Below, piece by piece: positions 1 through 8,125 of a stretch of 64,000 bases of DNA (positions are counted from its first letter, which is position 1; every line of letters starts with the position of its first letter). A model generated the notes under the pieces. The model did not search any database and was not told the DNA's origin. It was given only the letters and a program-made list of their open reading frames with translations. The position numbers and the translations under genes were made by a program. This DNA comes from Kitasatospora arboriphila. GTDB taxonomy: Bacteria; Actinomycetota; Actinomycetes; Mycobacteriales; Mycobacteriaceae. The stretch lies in assembly GCF_000717275.1 (NCBI RefSeq), contig NZ_JNYV01000002.1, positions 682,001-746,000 on the forward strand, written 5' to 3'.

Positions 1-225
1 GGCGCTGCCCGGGCACTCCTGGAGAGCACGGACTGGGGGATGGATCAGATCGCCGACGCCTGCGGGTTCGGCAGCACCGTCACTTTCCGGCAGAACTTCG
101 TGGCCATTCTGGCGACAAGCCCGACCAGCTATCGCCGCCAGTTCACGACGCAGAGCACGCCCACCGGCGACCGTGTCCAGAACCGCCGGCGGGACAGCCG
201 AGAGCCGGTCAGCGCGCGGCGTTGA
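1..225 (+). CDS. AraC/GlxA-family regulator, C-terminal end (5' truncated)
   Basis: The reading frame is open from the first base of the window, so only the last 74 codons are present. The visible part is the second helix-turn-helix of an AraC/XylS DNA-binding domain: the helix DQIADACGFGS followed by the typical FRQNF and PTSYRRQF signature. The tail after YRRQF is low-complexity and basic. The effector domain lies outside the window, so the ligand cannot be guessed. The last 17 bases overlap tail-to-tail with the monooxygenase gene on the other strand. The domain assignment is secure; the subfamily is not. Confidence 0.82.
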   Translation, partial: GAARALLESTDWGMDQIADACGFGSTVTFRQNFVAILATSPTSYRRQFTTQSTPTGDRVQNRRRDSREPVSARR

Positions 226-1327
226 TCGCGAACCGCTGGTTGCGTGCCCGCAGTTCGGACTCGGTGGCCGGAACCATGAAATCGCGGGCTTCGTGAACGC
301 CTTCTTGCGCGGTTGCCACCCGCGGGCGCAGCAACTGCTCGTAGCGGGTGAATGCGATGTCGTGGGCGGTGCCTGCCTTTGTCATCTCCGACACCAGAGT
401 GTGGGCACCGATCATCGCCAGTGAGGTGCCTCGGCCGGAAAAGAGTGATGCGGCGTGTGCGGCATCGCCGATCAGGACCACCCGCCCGCTCGACCACCGG
501 GGCATGTGCACCTGGCTGACCGAATCGAAGTACAGCCTGTCGGCCTCGGCGACAGCCTGTAGCAAGAACGGGGACTCCCAACCCTGCTCGCCCTTCATCA
601 GGTCGATCAGCACCCGCTTCTGGTCGCCGAGGTCACGGTTGTCGTAGTCGACCTCGGGGGTGCGAGCCGCCATGAATCCGATTGTGCGCGAGCCGAAGTC
701 CGTGATGCAGAACATGCGGCCGGGGGTGTTGTAGGTGACGCTCTCGCCCGGGGTACCCGAACCCAGGGGGAGGTCGACAAAAGCGGTATAGGTGTCGAGG
801 TGCCGGCGGAAGGTGGTCTCGGGTCCGAACACGGCTTCTCGGACCGTCGAATGGATACCGTCGGCGCCGATGACGACGTCGAAAGTGCCTGTGCGGCCGG
901 ATGCGAGCGCGACATCGACGACAGCACCGGTGTCGGTCACATCGACGATCGAGTCGTCGTAGACGAACTCGACATTCGGGCCGATGGCGCCGTGCAGGAT
1001 CCCGATCAAACTGTCTCTGGCGATCTCGACGTCGTCGGCCGAGTCGGTGGCGAACTCGTTGGGGAGCACGGCAATCGGGTGGCCCTGATCGTCGACCCAG
1101 GTGGTGAAGGCCTCACGGCCGGACGTCGGCACCCTGCTGTCGCGGATGTCGCCGAGGATTCCCATCGCGTCAGCGACCGCGAGTGCGTCGCCACGGATGT
1201 CGATCGGTGACCCCGCAACCCGTAGTGCCGGTGCACGCTCGACCACTGTGACCTCGTGACCGGCCTTCTCGAGCCAGAATGCAACCGAGAGACCGGCGAC
1301 GCTCGCTCCCGAAACCAATACAGCCAT
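209..1327 (-). CDS. FAD-dependent monooxygenase (PHBH/UbiH fold)
   Basis: This is a 372-residue flavoprotein hydroxylase of the para-hydroxybenzoate hydroxylase fold. The N-terminus has the dinucleotide-binding loop GASVAGLS (residues 7-14), the middle has the DG motif VIGADGIHSTVR (about 150-162), and the second FAD motif GDAAHAASLFSGRGTSLAM lies near residue 285. Such enzymes hydroxylate aromatic or polyketide-like compounds with NAD(P)H, and relatives include drug-inactivating hydroxylases, but the substrate cannot be read here. The ATG start is backed by AAGGAGG on the minus strand. It is divergent from the alpha/beta hydrolase, and the 1381-1392 palindrome lies 54 nt upstream of its start, so both may be under the GntR regulator at 6.4-7.1 kb. 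Confidence 0.85.
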   Translation of the reverse strand: MAVLVSGASVAGLSVAFWLEKAGHEVTVVERAPALRVAGSPIDIRGDALAVADAMGILGDIRDSRVPTSGREAFTTWVDDQGHPIAVLPNEFATDSADDVEIARDSLIGILHGAIGPNVEFVYDDSIVDVTDTGAVVDVALASGRTGTFDVVIGADGIHSTVREAVFGPETTFRRHLDTYTAFVDLPLGSGTPGESVTYNTPGRMFCITDFGSRTIGFMAARTPEVDYDNRDLGDQKRVLIDLMKGEQGWESPFLLQAVAEADRLYFDSVSQVHMPRWSSGRVVLIGDAAHAASLFSGRGTSLAMIGAHTLVSEMTKAGTAHDIAFTRYEQLLRPRVATAQEGVHEARDFMVPATESELRARNQRFAINAAR

Positions 1328-1376
1328 GGTGGCCTCCTTCAGATCTGAGCCCGCATCCGATCGTATGCAATTCGGC

Positions 1377-1392
1377 TACAATAGGATCCAAT
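1377..1392. promoter_or_regulatory. Candidate GntR operator overlapping a -10 box
   Basis: ATAGGATCCAAT at 1381-1392 is a near-perfect palindrome and is identical to the site at 4577-4588. A -10-like TACAAT (1377-1382) runs into it for the rightward hydrolase promoter. It sits between the divergent monooxygenase and hydrolase genes. That it binds the local GntR protein is inferred from its recurrence. Confidence 0.6.
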
Positions 1393-1462
1393 CTAGCATT
1401 GTGTGCGTGTTCGTGCACTCGATTGCGACGATGTTTCCCTCCCATCGAGAAAGAAGATCGAC

Positions 1463-2242
1463 ATGTCAGACATCGTGGTCACGCTCCGAGACGGTAGATC
1501 GGTGCCATGCATCGTAAAAGGTTCTGGCGCACCGCTGTTGCTGGTCCACGGGGCCGAGAGTGATCGGACGCAGTTCGCCGACCTGATGACACGGCTCCCC
1601 TCCGGCCTGCAGGCGGTCGCCTACGATCAGCGCGACACCGGCGACCAGGTCAGCCCAGATGAGTACTACACGATGGACGCCATGGCAGACGACGCCGCCG
1701 AGGTGATCGAGGCACTGCAATGGTCGAAAGTGCACGTCCTCGGAACCTCGTACGGAGGCGTGGTCGCCCAGTTGCTGGCGATCCGGCACCCGGAGCGGGT
1801 CAGGACACTGTCGTTGGTGTCGACCACCGGTGCGTACTCATGGCTGAGCGGATTCGCGGAGAAGTCGAAGAAGATGTCGGCCGCCGCGAGGGCCCAGACC
1901 ATGCTCGACGCCGCGGTCAGCCCAGACGCGCGAGCGGCCGATCCACCGCTTGTGGACCGTATCCGCGCGGCCTTGGTGGACCGGACAGCCGAGCAGCACG
2001 CCCGGCGGATGAACGCACTGAAGCACCACGACTCGAGGCAGCAGCTTCACCGGATCGGTGTGCCCACTCTTGTCGTGCACGGCGCCGACGACCCGGTGAT
2101 CCCGATCGCCGCAGGTCGGGAGTTGGCCGATCACATTCCTGGGTCCGCATTCTGGGAGATCCCGAAGGCGCGGCACGCCACCTCGTTCGAGTACGGCGAC
2201 GAGTTGTCCGGGAGGGTGGCGACTTTGGTCGAAGGCCGATGA
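1463..2242 (+). CDS. Alpha/beta hydrolase
   Basis: This is a 259-residue alpha/beta-hydrolase-fold protein. The nucleophile elbow is GTSYGG with Ser96, the oxyanion HG is at residues 29-30, and the probable acid and base are Asp209 (in GADD) and His238 (in KARHAT). That gives a complete catalytic triad. An upstream in-frame GTG at 1403 would add 20 unrelated residues; the ATG at 1463 is preferred because GAGAAAGAAG precedes it and the protein then begins as relatives do. It is divergent from the FAD monooxygenase, a pairing common in ring-cleavage or ester-degrading pathways. The substrate is unknown. A strong terminator follows. Confidence 0.85.
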   Translation: MSDIVVTLRDGRSVPCIVKGSGAPLLLVHGAESDRTQFADLMTRLPSGLQAVAYDQRDTGDQVSPDEYYTMDAMADDAAEVIEALQWSKVHVLGTSYGGVVAQLLAIRHPERVRTLSLVSTTGAYSWLSGFAEKSKKMSAAARAQTMLDAAVSPDARAADPPLVDRIRAALVDRTAEQHARRMNALKHHDSRQQLHRIGVPTLVVHGADDPVIPIAAGRELADHIPGSAFWEIPKARHATSFEYGDELSGRVATLVEGR

Positions 2243-2275
2243 TTGTGCCGTGATCCGGGTTGGTCAAGCCACACA

Positions 2276-2308
2276 AGGGGGGTGCGTCCGAGCGGAGGCA
2301 CCCCCTTT
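2276..2308. terminator. Bidirectional terminator between convergent genes
   Basis: AGGGGGTGC pairs with GCACCCCCT around a loop of about a dozen bases, with a T-run on the plus side and A-run on the other. It lies between the convergent hydrolase and permease genes. Confidence 0.7.
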
Positions 2309-2323
2309 CTGCGGTGGCTGGTC

Positions 2324-3757
2324 TCAATCGGTGAGGTGCTCCTCCAGGTCGTGGCCATGGCCACGGCGCCGGTAGATCACGGCCCCGTAGATTGCGCCGA
2401 TGACGGGGATCGCCGGCATGGCTGCGACGATCCAGGAATCGCTACCGGTGACGTCCTGGTAGTTGATCACGACGATGACCCCGATGGCGGTGAGCAGCAG
2501 GCCGGAGATGGCCGGTGCGATCTTCGACGACCATGCGGTCTCTCCGTCGAGCCGACCACGCATCGAGGCGACGACAACACTGAGGGAGCAACCGATCATC
2601 AGGCCGATGATCGACAGCGATGTGATGCCCGAGACCGCCGGGAAGAGATTGATGATGGGGTCGGACTTGGCGATGACAAACGGTACGAGAACGATCAGGG
2701 AGATGGCGATCTGTACGGCACACGACACCTGTGGCGTGCCGAATCGGGGATGGACGTCGGCGCATCGCTCCGGCAACAGTCGCGACCTGCCGAGCGCAAA
2801 CATGTAGCGCGCGGCCATGTTGTGGAAGGCAACCGCTGCGGCCAAGAAGCTGAAAGCGACGAGCAAGCTGAGCATCTCATCGGACCATCCACCGAGGTAT
2901 TCGCTGGCGGTGGCGAAGATCAGGCTGCCTGGATCCTCGGCGGCCACGGTCTGGACGTCAGGAAACGCTGCCACGATCGACCACGTCGAACCCATGAACA
3001 CCAGTACAAGAAGCGCCAGAGCGCAGTACGTCGCGACCTTGATGCTGCGTCGGGGTGCGCGCGCCTCCTCGCCGTAGATCGCCGTGGCCTCGAAGCCTGC
3101 GAATGACAGCACGCAGAACACCAGCGACAGTGCGAGGTTGCCTTCGAACATCCGGTCCGGGGCAAATACGTTGAGGGAGAAACCCTCCGGGCGCTGGACG
3201 AGGATTGCAATGCCGAGCCAGATGATGATGCCGAACTGGGCGATCGAGACCAATGAGGTCACCTGTTTCGTGATCTCCACACCCACCAGTCCGAGGACTG
3301 CGGTGATCACCAGTGCGATTGCGCCGTAGACGTACCACGGCAGGTCGATGTCGGTCATCGTGCCCACCGCGATGTCGGCGAAATAGCCGGTGGCAGCGAT
3401 CATTCCGGCGGCAGCGAGGTTGTATGCGATCGTCGCCACGAATGCCGAACCGGCGCCGGACGCCTTGCCGAGACCGTAGCCGATGAAAGCGTAGTAGGCA
3501 CCGGCGTTGATGACCCGCCGACTGAGAACCACGTAGCCGGCCGTGAAGATGGCGAGCAGGATGCCGACCAGGACAAGCAGTCCGACAAGTCCCTCACCGA
3601 CTCCGAATGCCAGGCCGATCGAGAGGTTCGACGCCATCGCGGTCAGGGGAGCGGTCGCAGCGACGACCATGAACACCATGCCGGCGACGCCGATGGTGTT
3701 TTTCTTGAGTTGATGTGTTTCTACCGGGCTCGTGAGCTCGTCGTTGGGGACGGCCAT
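2324..3757 (-). CDS. APC-family amino-acid permease
   Basis: This is a 477-residue polytopic membrane protein with about twelve hydrophobic segments and the APC-superfamily layout, including an early GVAGMVFMVVAATAPL segment and GFEATAIYGEEARAP near the middle (the conserved TM6 'F.GFE...EE' signature of amino-acid/polyamine permeases). It starts at the ATG at 3757, preceded by AGGAGAAGAAG; a longer frame exists but adds a non-conserved hydrophilic stretch. It stands head-to-tail with the cupin gene, in the set carrying GGATCC palindromes. With a gamma-glutamyltransferase nearby, import of an amino acid, polyamine or glutamyl-conjugate is plausible but not shown. Confidence 0.85.
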   Translation of the reverse strand: MAVPNDELTSPVETHQLKKNTIGVAGMVFMVVAATAPLTAMASNLSIGLAFGVGEGLVGLLVLVGILLAIFTAGYVVLSRRVINAGAYYAFIGYGLGKASGAGSAFVATIAYNLAAAGMIAATGYFADIAVGTMTDIDLPWYVYGAIALVITAVLGLVGVEITKQVTSLVSIAQFGIIIWLGIAILVQRPEGFSLNVFAPDRMFEGNLALSLVFCVLSFAGFEATAIYGEEARAPRRSIKVATYCALALLVLVFMGSTWSIVAAFPDVQTVAAEDPGSLIFATASEYLGGWSDEMLSLLVAFSFLAAAVAFHNMAARYMFALGRSRLLPERCADVHPRFGTPQVSCAVQIAISLIVLVPFVIAKSDPIINLFPAVSGITSLSIIGLMIGCSLSVVVASMRGRLDGETAWSSKIAPAISGLLLTAIGVIVVINYQDVTGSDSWIVAAMPAIPVIGAIYGAVIYRRRGHGHDLEEHLTD

Positions 3758-3887
3758 GTCTTCTTCTCCTGGTGAGGGGATCTGTCTGTGGGGATCAGGG
3801 CGCACGGAATCGCAGTCGGGCATCGCCGCCCCGTGGTGGTGTTCTGCGTGGCGCCGCTGGGGCGCCGATGTTCAGATGGTGAAGGAC

Positions 3888-4301
3888 TCAGCGGTCGGCG
3901 GGTGTGGTGAACGACCCGCGATCGTTGTGCTGCCAGGGCAATTCGGTCTCGCTCGGCGAGGTCTCGAGCAGTTCTACGACGTAGTGGGTGACGGTCTCGT
4001 CACCCAGGTTGCGGATGCGGTGAGGATTGAGCGGCTTCGCCGATCCCACGGTCTTGTAGAGGACAAAGCCGGGCTCCGCGTGCTGCGTGATGCCCCATTC
4101 GTCGTCACCCAGCTCCTGCCCCTGGGCGTTGCCGGCTGCGGGCCAGATGACGACGTGATCGTGGTGGTGCTGATGGAAATCGAACATCCCCCCGGGTTCG
4201 AGCGTCATCGACCACACGCGCACTCGATCGTTTTCGAAGATGAGGGTGTCACCGGGCGTCGGGGGAATGGCGGTGCCGGGACGGGTCGGGGTGTCGGCCA
4301 T
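3888..4301 (-). CDS. Small cupin-domain protein
   Basis: This 137-residue protein has a single cupin barrel with a histidine-rich metal-binding stretch FHQHHHDHVV (about residues 42-51) and a later conserved strand. The spacing is that of small metal-binding cupins that act as decarboxylases, dioxygenases or isomerases. The ATG at 4301 has AGGAG upstream. The palindrome at 4368-4377 lies 67 nt upstream of the start. It is transcribed with, and probably ahead of, the permease. The reaction is unknown. Confidence 0.75.
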   Translation of the reverse strand: MADTPTRPGTAIPPTPGDTLIFENDRVRVWSMTLEPGGMFDFHQHHHDHVVIWPAAGNAQGQELGDDEWGITQHAEPGFVLYKTVGSAKPLNPHRIRNLGDETVTHYVVELLETSPSETELPWQHNDRGSFTTPADR

Positions 4302-4367
4302 GTGGGTTGCTCCTAGCGGGTGGTGAAGTGCTGTGTCCAGTGTTGCTGATCTGAACGCAGTTCGTAG

Positions 4368-4377
4368 TTGGATCCAA
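4368..4377. promoter_or_regulatory. Candidate GntR operator upstream of cupin-permease genes
   Basis: This is the perfect 10-bp palindrome TTGGATCCAA, the core shared by the four sites in this cluster. It lies in the 310-bp non-coding stretch 4302-4611 between the divergent cupin and gamma-glutamyltransferase genes. Confidence 0.6.
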
Positions 4378-4562
4378 GAAATTGAAACAGGATGCAACGG
4401 CGACCTTGCCACTTCGCGAACAGCCCGTCAATAGGAACATCGGCTATCTACGCAGGTAGAAGATGTTTCGTGGACGTTACGCCGCCTAGTTCACGGTATG
4501 CGGTGGTCGGATGACTGTCGCGAGCTGCTCACGTAGTGAGCGCCAAATCGTTCTGGTATGGC

Positions 4563-4588
4563 TACTATTCGAGTAGATAGGATCCAAT
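4563..4588. promoter_or_regulatory. Candidate promoter and GntR operator of the GGT-family gene
   Basis: A -10-like TACTAT (4563-4568) is followed by ATAGGATCCAAT (4577-4588), so a bound repressor would cover the likely transcription start. The 12-mer is identical to the one at 1381. The ATG of the GGT-family gene is 24 nt further on. Confidence 0.6.
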
Positions 4589-4611
4589 AATGAGAGCCAG
4601 CGAGGTTGACG

Positions 4612-6399
4612 ATGCCCTTCACGCCCCCGAGTGAGTTCCTCACCCGCCCAGATCTCAAGGGAACCTTCGGGATGTCGGCCTCGACGCACTGGCTGGCGTC
4701 GGGTGCGGCACAGTCGGTGCTGGAACGCGGTGGTAACGCCTTCGACGCAGCCACGGCTGCCGCGTTTGTGTTGCACGTTGTCGAACCGCATCTGAACGGC
4801 CCGGGTGGCGATATGGTCGGCATCGTCTCCCCGGTGGGCAGACCGCCGCAGGTGCTGATGGGCCAGGGTCCGGCGCCGGCCGCAGCCTCCATCGCTCACA
4901 TGCGTCGACTCGGTCTGGACATGGTGCCGGCGTCTGGTGCACTCGCCGCAGCGGTGCCGGGTGCCATGGACGCGTGGTTGCTGCTCCTGCGCGACCATGG
5001 CACCTGGGAGCTGAGCGACATCCTCGACTATGCGATCGGCTACGCCGACAACGGCCACTGCCTGTCAGGACGAGCGTGCGCGGTGATCGGCACCGTCGCC
5101 GACCTCTTCTTCGAACACTGGCCGACATCGGCAGCGCTGTGGATGCCCGACGGTCGCGTGCCACTCGCCGACCAGTTGTTCAAGAATCCGGCGTACGCGG
5201 CGACTCTTCGACGGCTGATCGCCGCCGGCCGGGACCGACGTTCACGATCGGAGCGGATAGAAGCCGCGCGTAGGGAGTGGGGCTCGGGGTCGATAGCGAC
5301 TGAGATCGATGCGTTTGTGCGACAACCGCACCGGCATTCATCCGGACGGGACCATCGAGGGGTGCTGGCGCTCGCCGACATGGCGGCGTTCAGCGCCTGC
5401 TGGGAGCATCCGGTGGCCTTCGACTTCCGTGGATCGACCATCCTCAAGTCCGACGCCTGGGGGCAGGGGCCGGTGTTGCTGCAGGCGCTGGCCATCCTCG
5501 ACGAACTGCCCGACGAGGATGTCGATCCGTCGACCGCGGTCGGCGCGCACAATGTCCTCGAGGCGCTCAAGCTGGCCATGGCCGATCGAGAGGCGTACTA
5601 CGGCGACGGCCTCGACCGGTCGCAGCTCGAGGTGTTGCTGTCGCGGGAGTACGCCGCCGTTCGCCGCAAAGAGATTGGATGGCATGCGTCCACCGTGTTC
5701 CGGCCCGGGGTGTGCGGCATCGATCCCTACGTGCCCCCGCTGGTGGAAGCGGCCGGCCAGGCGTCGGGCGGCGCGACCGGCGAACCGACCGTCACCGTCA
5801 CCGGCGAGACGCGCGGCGACACCTGCCACATCGATGTCATCGACCGGTGGGGCAACGCGATCTCGGCGACTCCCTCGGGCGGATGGCTGCAGTCGTCGCC
5901 GACCATTCCCTCGTTGGGTTTTGCTCTGGGAACACGACTTCAGATGACGTGGCTCGACGCCGCCAGCCCGTCTGCCCTTCGTCCCGGGAAGAGGCCGCGG
6001 ACCACGCTGACCCCCACGATGGTGATGCGCGATGGATGGGCGGTTGCGGCGCTGGGCACGCCCGGTGGCGATCAGCAAGACCAGTGGCAACTCAGTTACC
6101 TCCTACGAACGCTTGTCGGCGGCTACACACCTCAGCAGGCGATCGATGCCCCGACCCTGCACACCACGTCGATGCCGGGCTCGTTCTGGCCACGCACCTG
6201 GGAGCCGGGAGGAGCAGTGGTCGAGGATCGGTTGGGGGAGGGGGTGATCGCGGAGCTCGTCGCTCGTGGGCACCACATCACCCGCGCCGGTGATTGGTCA
6301 CTGGGCCGGCTGAGTGTGGTCACCCGCGACCCGTCTTCCGGCGTACTCGGGTCGGCCGCCAATCCCCGTGGGGCACAGGGTTATGCAGTCGGGCGATGA
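4612..6399 (+). CDS. Gamma-glutamyltransferase-family Ntn hydrolase
   Basis: This 595-residue protein belongs to the gamma-glutamyltranspeptidase/acylase family, whose precursor self-cleaves to expose a threonine nucleophile. The predicted cleavage and nucleophile site is GDTCHIDVID, with Thr404 matching the first Thr of the family's T-x-H-x-x-V-(V/I)-D motif. Downstream GTPGGDQQDQW corresponds to the conserved glycine-rich loop. No signal peptide is visible, so this is a cytoplasmic member, unlike periplasmic or secreted GGTs. The ATG at 4612 follows GAGG; a TTG two codons earlier is less likely. It could be a hydrolase of gamma-glutamyl amides, a cephalosporin-acylase type or an oxamate amidohydrolase type. 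Context with permease, cupin and aldolase suggests catabolism. Confidence 0.82.
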   Translation: MPFTPPSEFLTRPDLKGTFGMSASTHWLASGAAQSVLERGGNAFDAATAAAFVLHVVEPHLNGPGGDMVGIVSPVGRPPQVLMGQGPAPAAASIAHMRRLGLDMVPASGALAAAVPGAMDAWLLLLRDHGTWELSDILDYAIGYADNGHCLSGRACAVIGTVADLFFEHWPTSAALWMPDGRVPLADQLFKNPAYAATLRRLIAAGRDRRSRSERIEAARREWGSGSIATEIDAFVRQPHRHSSGRDHRGVLALADMAAFSACWEHPVAFDFRGSTILKSDAWGQGPVLLQALAILDELPDEDVDPSTAVGAHNVLEALKLAMADREAYYGDGLDRSQLEVLLSREYAAVRRKEIGWHASTVFRPGVCGIDPYVPPLVEAAGQASGGATGEPTVTVTGETRGDTCHIDVIDRWGNAISATPSGGWLQSSPTIPSLGFALGTRLQMTWLDAASPSALRPGKRPRTTLTPTMVMRDGWAVAALGTPGGDQQDQWQLSYLLRTLVGGYTPQQAIDAPTLHTTSMPGSFWPRTWEPGGAVVEDRLGEGVIAELVARGHHITRAGDWSLGRLSVVTRDPSSGVLGSAANPRGAQGYAVGR

Positions 6400-6427
6400 T
6401 CGGCGCGGACGGTGGGGTCTGTGACGG

Positions 6428-7144
6428 TCAGGGCGTGAAGGTCTCTTGTGATCGGCTGGTGATGAGTTCGCGAGCCCGGCGGGAGTGTTCGATCATCAGG
6501 TCCCGGGCAGCGTCGCCATCGCGGCGGTCGATGGCCTCGACGATGCGTGCGTGCGCGTCGGCGTTCTCGGCCAGCAAGCGCGGGTCGGCATCAAGAGCCG
6601 TCCATGTGAGGTTGCGGGGGATCCGGTGATGCAGCGACGACACCGTCGCGGTGAGCTGAGTGTTCCCACCCGCGTCCAGGATCGTGTCGTGAAAGGTGGA
6701 ATTGGCCTTGACCCAACGCTTGCGGAGCTCTGCCGGAGTGGACTCCCCGTCGAGGGCAGCCTGCACGACGGCACGGAAATCATCGACGGCCGCGTAGAGA
6801 ACCTGCAGTTGAGAGTGGGTGATCAACCGGGCTGCCTCGTGGGCGGCGTGCCCCTCGAGCAACGCCCTGACCTCGAAGACCTCGGTCAACTCGCGCAACG
6901 ACGGTTGACGGGGCCGAGCGCCACGGTTGGGGACGATCTCAACGACGCCCAGAGCCTGCAGTTGGCCGAGCGCTTCGCGGATCGGCATCCGGCTCACGCC
7001 GAGTTCTCTGGCAAGCGACTCCTGGCGAATCCAGGTCCCGAAGTTGTACTCGCCGCGGCTGATTCGCTCCGCGATCGTGTCCACGAGCTGCTGGACCAGC
7101 GGCGAGGTGGCTCCGGCTGGCTCACCGCCGCCGTTCTGTGCCAT
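6428..7144 (-). CDS. GntR-family regulator, FadR/FCD subfamily
   Basis: This 238-residue protein has an N-terminal winged helix (about residues 15-80, including ARELGVSRMPIREALGQL) and a helical FCD ligand-binding domain with its metal-site histidines in the second half (FHDTI, HHRI, HARIVEAI). The frame remains open 312 codons upstream, but that is antisense to the aldolase; the ATG at 7144 has GGAAGGA upstream and gives normal length. The gene is divergent from the aldolase, with a palindromic site 28 nt before its ATG, so it probably represses itself and its neighbour. Ligands for this subfamily are usually small carboxylates, keto acids or sugar acids. Confidence 0.9.
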   Translation of the reverse strand: MAQNGGGEPAGATSPLVQQLVDTIAERISRGEYNFGTWIRQESLARELGVSRMPIREALGQLQALGVVEIVPNRGARPRQPSLRELTEVFEVRALLEGHAAHEAARLITHSQLQVLYAAVDDFRAVVQAALDGESTPAELRKRWVKANSTFHDTILDAGGNTQLTATVSSLHHRIPRNLTWTALDADPRLLAENADAHARIVEAIDRRDGDAARDLMIEHSRRARELITSRSQETFTP

Positions 7145-7171
7145 CGATTTCCTTCCGCAAACGTCTCGAAG

Positions 7172-7183
7172 ATTGGATCCAAT
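7172..7183. promoter_or_regulatory. Candidate GntR operator, perfect 12-bp palindrome
   Basis: ATTGGATCCAAT is an exact palindrome in the divergent promoter between the GntR gene and the aldolase gene, and it overlaps the aldolase ATG (7182). FCD-type GntR proteins typically bind short palindromes of this shape. It is the best match among four sites. Confidence 0.65.
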
Positions 7184-8072
7184 GAATGCTACTGACTCGG
7201 CCGGTGCAGTGTGGGCAATGGTACCCACGCCCTTCACACCAGGCGGCGAACCTATCTGCGAGCAGTCCCTCCGGGCGCTGACCCGGGAAATGCTCGGGCG
7301 AGGATGTACGGGATCGATCGCGCTCGGGGTCATCGCCGAACCGGCCTTGCTCTCGCTCGACGAGAAACTGACGGTGCTCGACGTCGTGATCAGCGCATCG
7401 GAAGGCGCTCCCGTCATCGCCACGGTCATGTCACCGGATCCGGCGGTCGCGGCGGACGAGGTGACAGCGTTCGTCACACGGTTCGGGACGTCGCTGGCAG
7501 GGGTGATGATCCCTGTTCGATCAAACGACGCCGATGTCGTCAGGCGTTCAATTGTTGACACCCACGGCCTCAGCAATCTGCCGGTGATGGTGCAGGATCT
7601 ACCGTCGGCCACCGGTGTCCGCATCGACATCGACGACCTGGTCGGTGCACTCGCAGGTCTGGGATCATCGTTGATGGCGGTCAAAGCCGAGGCACCGCCG
7701 ACATTTTCGAGAATCCGCAGGCTTCGGGAAGACGTGGGAACCGTGGTTGTTTCCGGCAACGGTGGGATCGGCGTGGTCGATGACTTCCTGGCCGGAGCCC
7801 GGTGGGCTGCTGCCGGGATCTCGCGTCCCGAGGTACTGGTGCAGGCAGTCAGGCGCATCGAGTCGGGCGACCTCGTGGGTGCACAGCGAATGATCGACTC
7901 CGTGGCCTCGCTCATCTCGTATGAGACCCAACCGGGCACCAGCATCGCGATCCGCAAGGAGCATTGGAGACGGCAAGGTGTCATCGCCGACTCGGCTGTC
8001 AGGCGACCTACGATGTCGTACGACCCGGCATTCGACGTCCACAGCGAGCGAATGGGTTTCGCCGCCGGCTGA
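7182..8072 (+). CDS. DapA-family (class I) aldolase/lyase, non-canonical
   Basis: This is a 296-residue TIM-barrel protein of the dihydrodipicolinate synthase / N-acetylneuraminate lyase family. The Schiff-base lysine is Lys168 in the VKAE motif. Two hallmarks differ: the usual Tyr of YNxP is replaced (MVQDLPSATG), and the GTTGE loop reads GSIALGVIAE. It is therefore unlikely to be a lysine-pathway DapA and more likely a dedicated catabolic aldolase, decarboxylase or hydratase. The ATG overlaps the operator, so the transcript may be leaderless; an alternative ATG at 7218 would shorten it by 12 residues. Likely controlled by the divergent GntR protein. Confidence 0.8.
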   Translation: MNATDSAGAVWAMVPTPFTPGGEPICEQSLRALTREMLGRGCTGSIALGVIAEPALLSLDEKLTVLDVVISASEGAPVIATVMSPDPAVAADEVTAFVTRFGTSLAGVMIPVRSNDADVVRRSIVDTHGLSNLPVMVQDLPSATGVRIDIDDLVGALAGLGSSLMAVKAEAPPTFSRIRRLREDVGTVVVSGNGGIGVVDDFLAGARWAAAGISRPEVLVQAVRRIESGDLVGAQRMIDSVASLISYETQPGTSIAIRKEHWRRQGVIADSAVRRPTMSYDPAFDVHSERMGFAAG

Positions 8073-8125
8073 GCCCACACCGCCCGCTACCGAACTCAGC
8101 CCGCCCCTACCAGTTGGAGCACCCG

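Noticed and set aside
209..1327. Tetracycline-inactivating (TetX) enzyme
   Set aside because: The fold is shared, but the motifs do not single out TetX, and no resistance context is nearby.
7145..8080. A 312-codon upstream extension of the GntR frame on the minus strand
   Set aside because: It is antisense to the aldolase gene, has no family features, and the ATG at 7144 has a good ribosome site and normal length.
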